Below, piece after piece: positions 1 to 7,476 of a DNA stretch of 50,338 nt. The notes under the pieces are model-generated. The model had not been told where the DNA came from and made no database searches. It saw only the letters and a list, made by a program, of their open reading frames with translations. The position numbers and the translations under genes are program-made. How positions within the stretch are numbered: the stretch's first letter is position 1; the number at the start of each line of letters is the position of its first letter. The DNA is taken from contig DNXO01000167.1 of the NCBI GenBank assembly GCA_003506895.1, forward strand, positions 551 to 50,888, written 5' to 3'. This DNA is from Acetobacteraceae bacterium. Lineage in GTDB: Bacteria > Pseudomonadota > Alphaproteobacteria > Acetobacterales > Acetobacteraceae.

Positions 1-1531
1 TGCCGATCTGCGCCTTGCCGCGCAGCCCGCATTCCAGGCCGATATCGACGTTCTGGTCCTCGTATGCCTTGATCCAGGCCGTCCCGCGCATTTCGTTCTT
101 CCGGATCATCGGGCCGGCTTCGATGGAGGTGTGGATCTCATCGCCCGTCCGGTCCAGGAACCCGGTGTTGATGAACACCACCCGCGCCGTGGCCGCCGCG
201 ATGCAGGCCTTCAGATTGGCGGAGGTGCGGCGTTCTTCATCCATGATGCCCATCTTCAGCGTGTTCGCCGCCAACCCCAGAATGGTTTCGACACGGCCGA
301 ACAGGTCGTTGGTCAGCGCCACTTCCTCCGGCCCATGCATCTTCGGCTTCACAATATAAACCGATCCCGCTCGGCTGTTCTTGATCGGCCCCTTGCTGTT
401 CAAATCGTGCATCGCGATCAGGGACGTCACCGCCGCATCCAGGAAGCCTTCCGGGATTTCCGCGCCCGAGGCATCGAGCACCGCATCGGTGTACATGTGA
501 TGCCCGACATTACGGATCAGCATCAGACTGCGGCCGGACAGCCACGCGCTGCCCCTACCCGCCGGCTTGGTGTATTGCCGGTCGGCGTTCAACTTGCGGG
601 TCATCATCTGGCCACCCTTCTCGAAGGTGTCCGCCAGCGTTCCGTTCATCAGGCCCAGCCAGTTGCGATAGGCACCCACCTTGTCCTCGGCATCGACCGC
701 CGCGATGGAATCCTCGCAGTCCTGGATGGTCGTCAGAGCTGATTCCATCACCACATCGGCCACGCCGGCCGCGTCGGTCTTGCCGATGGAATGGGTGCGG
801 TCGATCACGATTTCGAGGTGCAGGCCGTTATGCTTCAGCAGCACGATGGACGGTTCGGCTGCCTCGCCCTTGTAGCCGGCGAACTGTGCGGGGTCTTTCA
901 ATCCCGTCGTCGCACCGCCCTTCAGAGTGACCGACAATGCCCCGCCAACCACCGCATAGCCCGTCGCATCGGCATGACTGCCGGTGGCCAGCGGCGCGGC
1001 GCCATCGAGGATTTCCCTGGCCTTGGCGACGACCTTGTCGCCGCGCACCTTGTTGAAGCCCTTGCCGCGCGCCGCGCCGCCGTCCTCGGGGATCGCATCG
1101 GTGCCGTACAGCGCATCGTACAGGCTGCCCCAGCGCGCATTCGCCGCGTTCAGCGCATAGCGCGCGTTGGTCACCGGAACCACAAGCTGCGGGCCAGCCA
1201 AGGTGGCGATTTCCGGATCGACGTTGGAGGTATTCACGGCGACCGAGGCCGGTTCTTCCACCAGATACCCGATGCCGCGCAGAAAATTCAGGTAGCCCGC
1301 GGTGTCAGCCGGCTTGCCCTTGTTCGCCACATGCCAGGCATCGAGTTGCGCCTGGATGCTGTCGCGCTTGTCCAGCAGAGCCTTGCAACGCGGCGCGAGA
1401 TCGGCCAGCAGCGCGGCGAACCCGCCCCAAAACGCGTCGGACCCGATCGAGGTCCCCGGCAAGGCTTCGCTGTTGACAAAATCGTAAAGCGGCTTGGCGA
1501 TGCGGATACCGGATTGCGCGATATAATCCAT
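1..1531 (-). CDS. glcB: Malate synthase G, N-terminal 510 codons (runs off the window)
   Basis: Condenses glyoxylate with acetyl-CoA to malate in the cytoplasm (glyoxylate and glycolate use). The reverse strand is open from the ATG at 1531 to the window edge, 510 codons of a family usually about 720 long, so the C-terminal part with the catalytic Asp is outside. Family hallmarks seen in order: the HNGLHLEIVIDRTHSIGK block, TIQDCEDSIAAVDAEDK, YRNWLGLMNGTL, the RSLMLIRNVGHHM arginine loop, MGIMDEERRTSANL and FLDRTGDEIHTSIEAG, the last two carrying the Glu and Asp that bind Mg2+ in the known enzyme. An AGGAG lies about 10 nt before the ATG. The next minus-strand gene upstream is a flavoprotein 266 bp away, so glcB probably has its own promoter. 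Confidence 0.95.
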   Translation of the reverse strand, partial: MDYIAQSGIRIAKPLYDFVNSEALPGTSIGSDAFWGGFAALLADLAPRCKALLDKRDSIQAQLDAWHVANKGKPADTAGYLNFLRGIGYLVEEPASVAVNTSNVDPEIATLAGPQLVVPVTNARYALNAANARWGSLYDALYGTDAIPEDGGAARGKGFNKVRGDKVVAKAREILDGAAPLATGSHADATGYAVVGGALSVTLKGGATTGLKDPAQFAGYKGEAAEPSIVLLKHNGLHLEIVIDRTHSIGKTDAAGVADVVMESALTTIQDCEDSIAAVDAEDKVGAYRNWLGLMNGTLADTFEKGGQMMTRKLNADRQYTKPAGRGSAWLSGRSLMLIRNVGHHMYTDAVLDASGAEIPEGFLDAAVTSLIAMHDLNSKGPIKNSRAGSVYIVKPKMHGPEEVALTNDLFGRVETILGLAANTLKMGIMDEERRTSANLKACIAAATARVVFINTGFLDRTGDEIHTSIEAGPMIRKNEMRGTAWIKAYEDQNVDIGLECGLRGKAQIG

Positions 1532-1699
1532 ACGGACAGGCTCCTGAGCGGACAAAAAAGTCGGAAACCCTGGATATAGGACGGAATCCAGCCGCGGTGC
1601 CAGCCCCGCCCACATCCGTGCCGGTTAAGCTGATCGATCCAGGCTGGAAAAAAACCCCCGCAAGCGTGAGCTTGACACCAGCGAGAGACACACAATGTC

Positions 1700-1783
1700 A
1701 ATCGTGTGGATGACGGTAACGCGTCATCCGCGTGACGTTTCCCCCCCAAACTTAAGCGGCGCCCTCAGGCGCTGCTTTTTTGT
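1700..1783 (+). ncRNA. Candidate small RNA with intrinsic terminator
   Basis: Between two minus-strand genes the plus strand shows a perfect 8-bp hairpin (GGATGACG 1708-1715, loop of 6, CGTCATCC 1722-1729), then an unpaired stretch with seven C in a row (1741-1747), then an 8-bp hairpin with one G-T pair (1756-1763 with 1768-1775) followed by six T. This is the classical layout of a bacterial sRNA: 5' stem, C-rich single-stranded seed able to pair with Shine-Dalgarno sequences, and Rho-independent terminator. There is no plus-strand gene upstream for the terminator to serve. A TTGACA at 1672-1677 could be a -35 box, but I see no convincing -10, so the 5' end is a guess. The alternative is a leader-region structure with no separate transcript. 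Confidence 0.4.
1754..1781 (+). terminator. Rho-independent terminator, plus strand
   Basis: Stem GCGGCGCC/GGCGCTGC (one G-T pair), 4-nt loop, flanked by AA and six T, so the stem can extend by A-T pairs. On the minus strand the stem is followed only by TTAAGTTT, so it could act weakly for the flavoprotein gene ending at 1797, but the good U tract is on the plus strand. Confidence 0.65.
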
Positions 1784-1796
1784 ATGTGGATTAGCG

Positions 1797-2981
1797 TCAC
1801 ACCCACTGCACCACATTGTCACAGCCGATGATATGTCGTCCCACCATTTCGATGTGCGCGCTCATTCCCTGTAGATGCTGACTAACGCTCATGGCATCGC
1901 GGAACCGCCGCTCGAATGGCGCGGAATCCATGATCGCCGTCGTACCCGCACCGCGATAGCAGGTGACGGCCACCTCGGCCGCCTCATTCATCGCATGGGT
2001 CGTGGCCAGCCGCAGCCGCAGCCGCTGGTCCACATCCAGCGTACCCTTGCTCGCTGCCTCGTAAACCTGGTCCGCTGCCTCATGCACAAACGCCCGAGCG
2101 GCGGACAGCCGGGCCTCCAGCAATCCGATCTCCCGCTGGATCGCCTGGTTGCCGGCCATCGGGCTCACGGCCGCCCGGTTATGCTTTCCGCGTGCGAGCT
2201 GGGTGTAGGTTTCGAGCATCCGCCGCCCGACACCCAGAGCGACGCCGCAGAAACCCGTGGCGTAGAGCAGGTTGGACATAATGGCGTAGAGCGGCCCGTT
2301 CTCCCGCCGCTCCTCTTGGGCATCGCGGGCCGGCGCATGCTCATCCGGGACGAAAAGATCCGCGACCGAGTAGGTATCGCTGCCGGTGCCGCGCAGGCCC
2401 AGGACGTGCCAGTCGTCGGTTACCCGCGCTTTCTCTTTCAGGAACAGGAATGTGCGGTCATCCGGCCTGCCATAACGCATATGCGGTGTGCCGTCAGGAT
2501 TCTGGACGTTGCTGTGTGCGCCGATCCACGTTGTATGGCGGCTGCCACTGCCGAAACTCCAGGTGCCGGTCAGACGATAGCCGCCTTCCACGCGGATCGC
2601 CTTGCTGTTGCCGTGTTTGGCACCCCATGCCAGCCCGGTTCGCGGGCCGCCGACGATCGCCGCCACCGCCTCGGGCGCCATGGCGGCCGCTGACGTGGCC
2701 AGCGAGACGTTTGACTGATTGACGAACCAGGCCGTGCTTGCATCCGCCCAGGCCAATGCTTCGGTCGTCTTGCAGAATGCGACGAGATGGATCTCCTGCC
2801 CACCGAGACCGCGGGGCAGCAGCAGACGCATCATGTCCTGGTCGAACAGTGCATCCAGGACCTGGGACGTCAGTTCCCGCCGCCGGTCGATTTCCGGCCC
2901 ATTGGCGTCGATCAACCCCTGCAGCGAGCGAGCCCGTTCGGGGGCGGTGGTGCCCGGTGCCGCGAGGACGTGCGTGTCCAT
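1797..2981 (-). CDS. Acyl-CoA dehydrogenase-fold flavoprotein (probable flavin-dependent monooxygenase, DszC/HsaA type)
   Basis: 394 residues with the three-part acyl-CoA dehydrogenase architecture: helical N-domain (about 20-125), beta-domain with GTWSFGSGS near 140 and the GLRGTGSD motif near 195, and a C-terminal helical bundle ending in MVGRHIIG. The short end, the GTGSDTYSV type middle strand and absence of an obvious catalytic Glu match the group D monooxygenase branch (Acyl-CoA_dh_2 C-domain) more than true beta-oxidation enzymes; those oxygenases use reduced flavin from a separate reductase. The substrate cannot be read from sequence. ATG at 2981 follows GAGGAAC. It lies 77 bp downstream of xerC on the same strand, with no obvious functional link. 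Confidence 0.8.
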   Translation of the reverse strand: MDTHVLAAPGTTAPERARSLQGLIDANGPEIDRRRELTSQVLDALFDQDMMRLLLPRGLGGQEIHLVAFCKTTEALAWADASTAWFVNQSNVSLATSAAAMAPEAVAAIVGGPRTGLAWGAKHGNSKAIRVEGGYRLTGTWSFGSGSRHTTWIGAHSNVQNPDGTPHMRYGRPDDRTFLFLKEKARVTDDWHVLGLRGTGSDTYSVADLFVPDEHAPARDAQEERRENGPLYAIMSNLLYATGFCGVALGVGRRMLETYTQLARGKHNRAAVSPMAGNQAIQREIGLLEARLSAARAFVHEAADQVYEAASKGTLDVDQRLRLRLATTHAMNEAAEVAVTCYRGAGTTAIMDSAPFERRFRDAMSVSQHLQGMSAHIEMVGRHIIGCDNVVQWV

Positions 2982-3058
2982 GAAAGTTCCTCAATTTTTT
3001 TGTGATGATGAGGCTGTTTGACCCTGCGTCAAGCGCGATCCAGGCCGAAAGTGCTTGC

Positions 3059-3970
3059 TCAACCCCGCGGATGGGTCTTGCGCCAAACCGCCAGCAAGGC
3101 GGTCTCATCCACGGCGGTGTAGCGCTGGGTCGTGGACAGGCTGGCGTGGCCGAGCAGATCCTGGATCGAGCGCAGATCGCTGCCGCTCGCCAACAGATGC
3201 GTCGCGAACGAGTGCCGCAACGCGTGCGGTGTCGCGTGTTCGGGCAGCCCCGCCAACCGCCGGTACGTGCGCAGCACTTTCTGCGCCACCGCCGGATCGA
3301 GCCGTTTGCCCCGCGCACCCAGGAACAGCGCGGTGTTGGGCTGGCGGTCGGGATGCAGCGCCAGCCACGCCTCGATCACCTCCCGCACCGCCGGCAGCAC
3401 GGGCACAATCCGGGTTTTCGACCCCTTGCCGGTGACGGTCAGCGCCAGGTTGGTGCGCAACCCCGTGGCGTCGCGGACGTTCAGGCCGAGCGCCTCGGCG
3501 ATGCGCAATCCGCTGCCGTAGAGGAGTGAGAAGAACGCAATGTCACGCGCCTGCATCGCCGGGTCATCGGTCAGGTCGCTGACGTGTTCTGTCACATCCC
3601 GCGCCTGATCGACAGTCAGCGCACGCGGCAAAGCCGGCCGCGCCCGGGCCGTGGCAACCAGCCGGACGGCGGTGACGTCCACGCCGTGCCGCCGGCTGAG
3701 GTAGCGGAAAAACCCCCGTAGCGCCGAAAGATGCTGCGCGCGCGACGATGCGACGAGCTTCTGGTTCGCCAGTGACGCCAGCCATGCCCGGATATCGGCC
3801 GCGCGCAACGCCGCCAGTGCGACAAGGTCCGGTTCGCTGCCAAGGTGGTTGGTCAGGAACCCGAGGAAACCAGCCAAGGCATGACCGTAAGCCTCAACCG
3901 TATTGGCCGCGGCGTGGCGTTCCTGCTCCAGCCAGCCGAGGTAGGCCGTGCGAGCGGCCTCGCCGGTCAT
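3059..3970 (-). CDS. xerC: Tyrosine recombinase XerC
   Basis: Cytoplasmic site-specific recombinase that with XerD resolves chromosome dimers at dif. Starting at the ATG at 3970 the protein is 303 residues, normal for XerC; the open frame extends 67 codons further upstream but that part is low-complexity and overlaps tauD. It has a SAM-like N-terminal core-binding domain (about 1-95, with YGHALAGFLGFL) and a catalytic domain with the complete set R156 (GSGLRIAEAL), K182 (TGKGSKTR), H249/R252 (HALRH), H275 (LLGHASLSTTQ) and Y284. It is not next to any integron, phage or IS signature, so a housekeeping Xer role is more likely than a mobile integrase. XerC rather than XerD is assigned from overall likeness; this split is less certain. 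Confidence 0.88.
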   Translation of the reverse strand: MTGEAARTAYLGWLEQERHAAANTVEAYGHALAGFLGFLTNHLGSEPDLVALAALRAADIRAWLASLANQKLVASSRAQHLSALRGFFRYLSRRHGVDVTAVRLVATARARPALPRALTVDQARDVTEHVSDLTDDPAMQARDIAFFSLLYGSGLRIAEALGLNVRDATGLRTNLALTVTGKGSKTRIVPVLPAVREVIEAWLALHPDRQPNTALFLGARGKRLDPAVAQKVLRTYRRLAGLPEHATPHALRHSFATHLLASGSDLRSIQDLLGHASLSTTQRYTAVDETALLAVWRKTHPRG

Positions 3971-4035
3971 GGCGGTGACAGGATCCGGTCGCGTTGATGG
4001 GTCCGTGGGTTGGGATGACGGCCGGCGCGGCGTCC

Positions 4036-4917
4036 TCAAACCGGCTTGTCCCCCGCCACCGTCACCCGGAAACCCGACCGCGTATGAGGCCAGTAATCCC
4101 ACATCGCCCTGTGCTGCACACAGCGATTGTCCCAGAACGCCACCGCGTTCTCGGTCCAGCGGAACCGGCACTGGAACAGCGGGTTTTCCGCATGATCGTA
4201 CAGATAGGCCAGGATCGCCGTGCTTTCGTCCCGGGGGACGCCGAGTAACCGCCTGGTGAAGCCTCGGTTCACATACAGCGCCTTACGTCCGGTAACCGGA
4301 TGGGTGCGGACCACTGGATGCTCCGCCCGCGGATACACCGGCTTGTCCGCGACCCCGAGATTCTTGTAGGTGCCGCGATAGACCTCCTCGCCATCATGCA
4401 CGGCGACCATTCCGGCCAGATACGTTTTCATCCGGTCGGACAGCGCCTCATATGCCGCGTACATGCTGGCAAACAGCGTGTCGCCGCCGTTGGGCGGGCA
4501 CTGCCTGATGTAAAGAATGCTGCCCATCGGCGGTTCTGGGTCGCAGGAGACATCGCTGTGCCAGCCTTCGCCATTCGCGCGGGGACTGTCCTTGTCCGCC
4601 CTGATAATCATCAGCTCCGGATGGCCCGGCGCATGCGGCGCGGCTGGATGGATGTGGAGGTTGCCGAAATTGCGTCCGAACGAAAGATGCTGGTCCGCGG
4701 TCATGCTTTGGTTGCGGAAGAAAATCACCGAGTTCTCCGCCAGCGCGCGGTGGATCTCATCCATCTGGTGGTTCGGCAGCGGCGCCGACAGATCGACGCC
4801 ACCGATCTCCGCCCCGATAATCGGCGTCAGCTTGTCGATCGTGATGGTCTCGTACGGGGCGGATTCGTCCGGGCTATGCCGGTAGCGAGGACCGTTGTTG
4901 CCGCGCAGTGCGCTCAT
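4036..4917 (-). CDS. TauD/TfdA-family Fe(II)/2-oxoglutarate dioxygenase
   Basis: Non-heme iron dioxygenase that couples 2-oxoglutarate decarboxylation to substrate hydroxylation, often freeing sulfite or splitting ether bonds in small acids. The 293-residue form starts at ATG 4917, which has AAAGGG upstream; a GTG at 4935 would add six residues but has no ribosome site. The facial triad is visible as H120-S-D122 and H269 (CVQHRAMWDY), with the 2-oxoglutarate Arg near 280-284 (RSGFRV). The N-terminal PLTPIIGAEIGGVDLS-like block and NGEGWHSD are typical of taurine/2,4-D dioxygenase relatives. It is divergent from an ArsR regulator, with a palindrome between them that probably controls both. Substrate unknown. 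Confidence 0.88.
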   Translation of the reverse strand: MSALRGNNGPRYRHSPDESAPYETITIDKLTPIIGAEIGGVDLSAPLPNHQMDEIHRALAENSVIFFRNQSMTADQHLSFGRNFGNLHIHPAAPHAPGHPELMIIRADKDSPRANGEGWHSDVSCDPEPPMGSILYIRQCPPNGGDTLFASMYAAYEALSDRMKTYLAGMVAVHDGEEVYRGTYKNLGVADKPVYPRAEHPVVRTHPVTGRKALYVNRGFTRRLLGVPRDESTAILAYLYDHAENPLFQCRFRWTENAVAFWDNRCVQHRAMWDYWPHTRSGFRVTVAGDKPV

Positions 4918-4996
4918 GTCACCGAACCCTTTCACGTTGGACGTTTGTTCGGATCATCGGCTCGGGCTGGGTGAACCGCAAGCGGGACTTGAAAGG

Positions 4997-5012
4997 GCAA
5001 CTAAATGGTTGC
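4997..5012. promoter_or_regulatory. Palindromic operator between tauD-type gene and arsR
   Basis: GCAAC-N6-GTTGC is a perfect inverted repeat (16 bp) ending 11 nt before the arsR ATG. It sits just upstream of a TATTAT (5014-5019) that would serve as -10 box for arsR. ArsR-type repressors usually bind such short palindromes over their own promoter; assignment to this regulator is inference from position. Confidence 0.55.
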
Positions 5013-5023
5013 GTATTATCGGC

Positions 5024-5317
5024 ATGAGCATGGATGCGGTCTTCAAAGCCCTCTCTGATCCGATCAGGCGGCAACTGCTGGACAACCTCCATGCCCGCAA
5101 CGGACAGACTTTGAATGAACTGTGCGACGGCCAGGACATCACGCGGCAAGCCGTAACGAAACACCTGGCCATCCTGGAGGATGCGAACCTCGTCGCGACC
5201 CTGAAACGGGGGCGGGAAAAGCTGCACTACCTGAACGCCGTTCCGATCCACGAGATCGGTGAACGGTGGATCGGGAAATTCGATCGATCACGCCTGCACG
5301 CCCCGCCTCTGGCATGA
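5024..5317 (+). CDS. ArsR/SmtB-family winged-helix transcriptional regulator
   Basis: 97 residues from ATG 5024; the frame is open further upstream but residues there are not domain-like. The fold reads MDAVFKALSDPIRRQLLDNL (first helices), LNELCDGQDITRQAVTKHLAIL (helix-turn-helix with recognition helix) and LVATLKRGREKLHYLN (wing). There are no clustered cysteines for metal binding apart from one Cys near residue 28, so it is the non-metal ArsR type often paired with SRPBCC proteins, though none is present here. If TATTAT at 5014-5019 is the -10 box, transcription would start about at the ATG, giving a leaderless mRNA. It probably represses itself and the divergent dioxygenase via the 4997-5012 palindrome. 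The next gene starts 47 bp downstream and may be co-transcribed. Confidence 0.87.
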   Translation: MSMDAVFKALSDPIRRQLLDNLHARNGQTLNELCDGQDITRQAVTKHLAILEDANLVATLKRGREKLHYLNAVPIHEIGERWIGKFDRSRLHAPPLA

Positions 5318-5364
5318 CGTTGAGAACTTGGCTCGCTAGAATGCCCGCCGGATCGGAGATCATC

Positions 5365-6651
5365 ATGCCTGAATACGATGTCATCGTCGCCGGTGGCGGC
5401 AGTGCCGGGGTGGCCGCGGCGATCGCCAGCGCGCGTGCGGGTGCGCGCACAGCGATCATTGAACGGGCCGGCTGCCTGGGCGGCGCGTCCACGATGCGGA
5501 ACGTGCTGACCTATTGCGGCCTGTACACCCTGGGCACCGAAACCCGGCAGGCCGTTCGCGGTGTCGCCGAGGAGGTGATGACCCGGCTTCGGACCCTGGG
5601 CGCGGTCACGTCCCCGTTCCGCCACCGGGGCGTCTTCGTGGTGTTCGATCCCGAGGCGGTGAAGCACACCCTGGACGCCCTGTGCGCCGAGGCCGGCGTG
5701 GAGGTTCTGCTGCATGCGTTCGTTACTGGGGCGGCGCGCGACGGCGACCATGTGACGGATGTGACATTCCACGACCACGCCGGCGCCCACACCATCCAGG
5801 CACAGGCGTTCGTCGATGCCACCGGAGACTGCGATCTGGCGGTCCTGTCCGGTGCCTCCACCCGCTACGGCAACAACGGTGCGGTCAACCTCGGTACGCT
5901 GGGCATGCGGTTCGGCGGCATCGCCCCCGATGTTCGCGTCGCGCTGCCGGCGTTCGAGGCGGCGATCAAGGCCGCCAAAGCCCGTGGCGCCGGACCGTTG
6001 ACCAAGGAAACCAGCGTGCTGGTCCGGCTGCCGCTGTCCGGCGACCTGTGCTGCTATATGGCGTCCGAGGACTACGACCCGCGCGATGTCCGCGGCTACA
6101 GCCGAGCGGAGGCCGGGGGGCGGCGGCAGGCCTGGGCATATTTGGATGTTCTTCGCACGCTGCCCGGCTGCGAGCATGCGTACCTGGTTTCGACCGGTCC
6201 CGACTTCGGCACGCGTGAATCCCGCCATATCGATGCGGTTGAGCAACTGACTTGGGACCATGTCACCGAACGGCGGCCGGTTGACGACAGTATCGCGCTG
6301 GGTGCCTGGGGCGTGGAGTGGCACGACCGGGCAACCTACGCCAGCAGCTTCGTGTTGCCGCCGGAGGGTAGCGCCTACGAGATTCCGTTACGGTGCCTGA
6401 TCAGCCGGAACACACCCAACCTGTTTGCCGCCGGGCGCACGGTCGATGGGGATCGGCTTGCCGGGGCCAGCGTGCGGGTGATGGGCACGGCGTTCGCGAC
6501 CGGGCAGGCGGCCGGTGTCGCGGGAGCGCTCTATGCCGATACGGGCGTGACGGACGCCAAAGCCGTTCGTGCGGTGTTGCGAGGGCAGGGGGCGTTGATC
6601 GACGCAGCCGACCTGCGCGCGATGCCGGCGGTTGAAACGCGGCAGGCGTAG
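5365..6651 (+). CDS. FAD-dependent oxidoreductase (FAD_oxidored family)
   Basis: 428 residues starting at ATG 5365 with GGAGA 7 nt before it. The N-terminus has the dinucleotide-binding motif VIVAGGGSAGVAAAIASARAG and an acidic residue ending the second strand (AIIERAGCLGG); the GCLGGASTMRNV cysteine-containing loop and the C-terminal RLAGASVRVMGTAFATGQAAGVAGAL segment are characteristic of the PF12831 FAD-dependent oxidoreductases. The substrate is not identifiable. It follows arsR in the same direction with a short gap, so it is likely part of the ArsR-controlled unit along with the divergent TauD-type dioxygenase. The 3' end is followed within 50 bp by toxin-antitoxin debris. Confidence 0.87.
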   Translation: MPEYDVIVAGGGSAGVAAAIASARAGARTAIIERAGCLGGASTMRNVLTYCGLYTLGTETRQAVRGVAEEVMTRLRTLGAVTSPFRHRGVFVVFDPEAVKHTLDALCAEAGVEVLLHAFVTGAARDGDHVTDVTFHDHAGAHTIQAQAFVDATGDCDLAVLSGASTRYGNNGAVNLGTLGMRFGGIAPDVRVALPAFEAAIKAAKARGAGPLTKETSVLVRLPLSGDLCCYMASEDYDPRDVRGYSRAEAGGRRQAWAYLDVLRTLPGCEHAYLVSTGPDFGTRESRHIDAVEQLTWDHVTERRPVDDSIALGAWGVEWHDRATYASSFVLPPEGSAYEIPLRCLISRNTPNLFAAGRTVDGDRLAGASVRVMGTAFATGQAAGVAGALYADTGVTDAKAVRAVLRGQGALIDAADLRAMPAVETRQA

Positions 6652-6697
6652 CCCGGGCTTTTTCCTGTCGTGGCGGACGCCGTGGCACCATCCACGC

Positions 6698-6787
6698 CTG
6701 GACGCATTGCTGGCGCATCTAAGGTCATTTCGAGGGCGGCTTCCCGACGATTTCAAGTTCGACCGCGACGAATCCATTGGCAGATAG
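6698..6787 (+). pseudogene. Remnant of a VapB/AbrB-type antitoxin (C-terminal end only)
   Basis: One plus-strand frame reads LDALLAHLRSFRG, then RLPDDFKFDRDESIGR and a TAG at 6785. The pattern (R/L)-LP-x-DF-x-FDRDE-A/S near the very C-terminus is how VapB-type antitoxins end. No DNA-binding N-terminus precedes it; upstream codons read as unrelated sequence behind the FAD oxidoreductase stop. The stop overlaps the start of the toxin remnant, as in intact vapBC operons. Family assignment is from memory of the motif, so moderately sure. Confidence 0.55.
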
Positions 6788-6821
6788 CTTCATCGATACA
6801 AATCTCTTGATCTACTACTCG
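6777..6821 (+). pseudogene. Remnant of a VapC PIN-domain toxin (first 15 codons)
   Basis: From a TTG at 6777 the frame reads MADSFIDTNLLIYY, the canonical PIN-domain opening with the first metal-binding Asp (FIDTN). After that the sequence no longer resembles VapC: the rest of the toxin is gone and the DNA continues as the 3' part of the oppositely oriented TVP38 gene. The overlap with the antitoxin stop matches vapBC gene order. It is non-functional. Confidence 0.6.
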
Positions 6822-7476
6822 ACTCCCTGGCGCGGAACCGGCGCACCAACCGGGGCAGAAAGGCTATCATGGCCAGTGCGCCAAGGCCAAGCAGACCGTA
6901 ACGAAGCGCCGACGCATCCCCCGCGACCGCCGACCGGCCGGCATAGCCAAGCCAGGTAAACGCGATGGCCCCCGGCAGCATGCAGATCGCCGAAGCAAGC
7001 ACGTAAGGCAGCAGCGGAATGCGCGTCAGCCCGAGGGCATAATTCAGCAGGTTGAACGGAACCAGCGGTACGAGGCGCGTCAGCGCGACGAAGCGCCAGC
7101 CCTCGGCCTCCACCCCATCGATCACGCGCTTCAGCCGGCCGCCGAGGCGCTTGGCAATCCAATCGCCCCCCAGGATGCGCGCGATCAGGAACGCCAACGT
7201 GGCCCCAACCAGCGCGCCGGACAGGTTCCAAAGCGTGCCCCACACCGGCCCGAACAGCGCACCGCCCGCCAGACTCAGCAGTGCGCCGGAAAAGAACAGA
7301 ACCGTGCCGATCGTATACAGCAGGATAAACGCCGCCGGCCCCCAGGCGCCGAGGCCCGCCACCGTCGCCATGATCGCACCCAGGTCGAACGCTTGGCGGT
7401 GCGTCAGAACCCAGGCGATGCCGGTGGCCAGCCCAAGCGCCAAGGCGATCCGCGCCATAAGGCGACCGTGTCTCAT
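6790..7476 (-). CDS. TVP38/TMEM64 (DedA/VTT-fold) membrane protein
   Basis: 228 residues with several membrane segments: one near 10-27, one near 40-70, then the VTT-fold core with the reentrant-loop motif GALLSLAGGALFGPVWGTLWNLSG, followed by GATLAFLIARILGGDW and the F-N-LLNYALGLTRIPLLPYVLAS segment. Members act in membrane lipid scrambling or lipid carrier recycling. The last residues (SSSRSRDLYR) are encoded by antisense reading of a VapC remnant, so the natural C-terminus was replaced. The start overlaps the stop of the upstream fatty acid hydroxylase gene by 4 bp, showing translational coupling, and both likely answer to the divergent ArsR-rhodanese regulator. Confidence 0.87.
   Translation of the reverse strand: MRHGRLMARIALALGLATGIAWVLTHRQAFDLGAIMATVAGLGAWGPAAFILLYTIGTVLFFSGALLSLAGGALFGPVWGTLWNLSGALVGATLAFLIARILGGDWIAKRLGGRLKRVIDGVEAEGWRFVALTRLVPLVPFNLLNYALGLTRIPLLPYVLASAICMLPGAIAFTWLGYAGRSAVAGDASALRYGLLGLGALAMIAFLPRLVRRFRARESSSRSRDLYR

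Noticed and set aside
1875..2693. Long plus-strand open frame of 272 codons
   Set aside because: It is antisense to the flavoprotein at 1797-2981, whose domain motifs are clear; high G+C makes long antisense frames common.
3059..3970. Phage- or island-type integrase
   Set aside because: Length, motifs and neighbours match housekeeping XerC; no att repeats, tRNA or phage genes are nearby.
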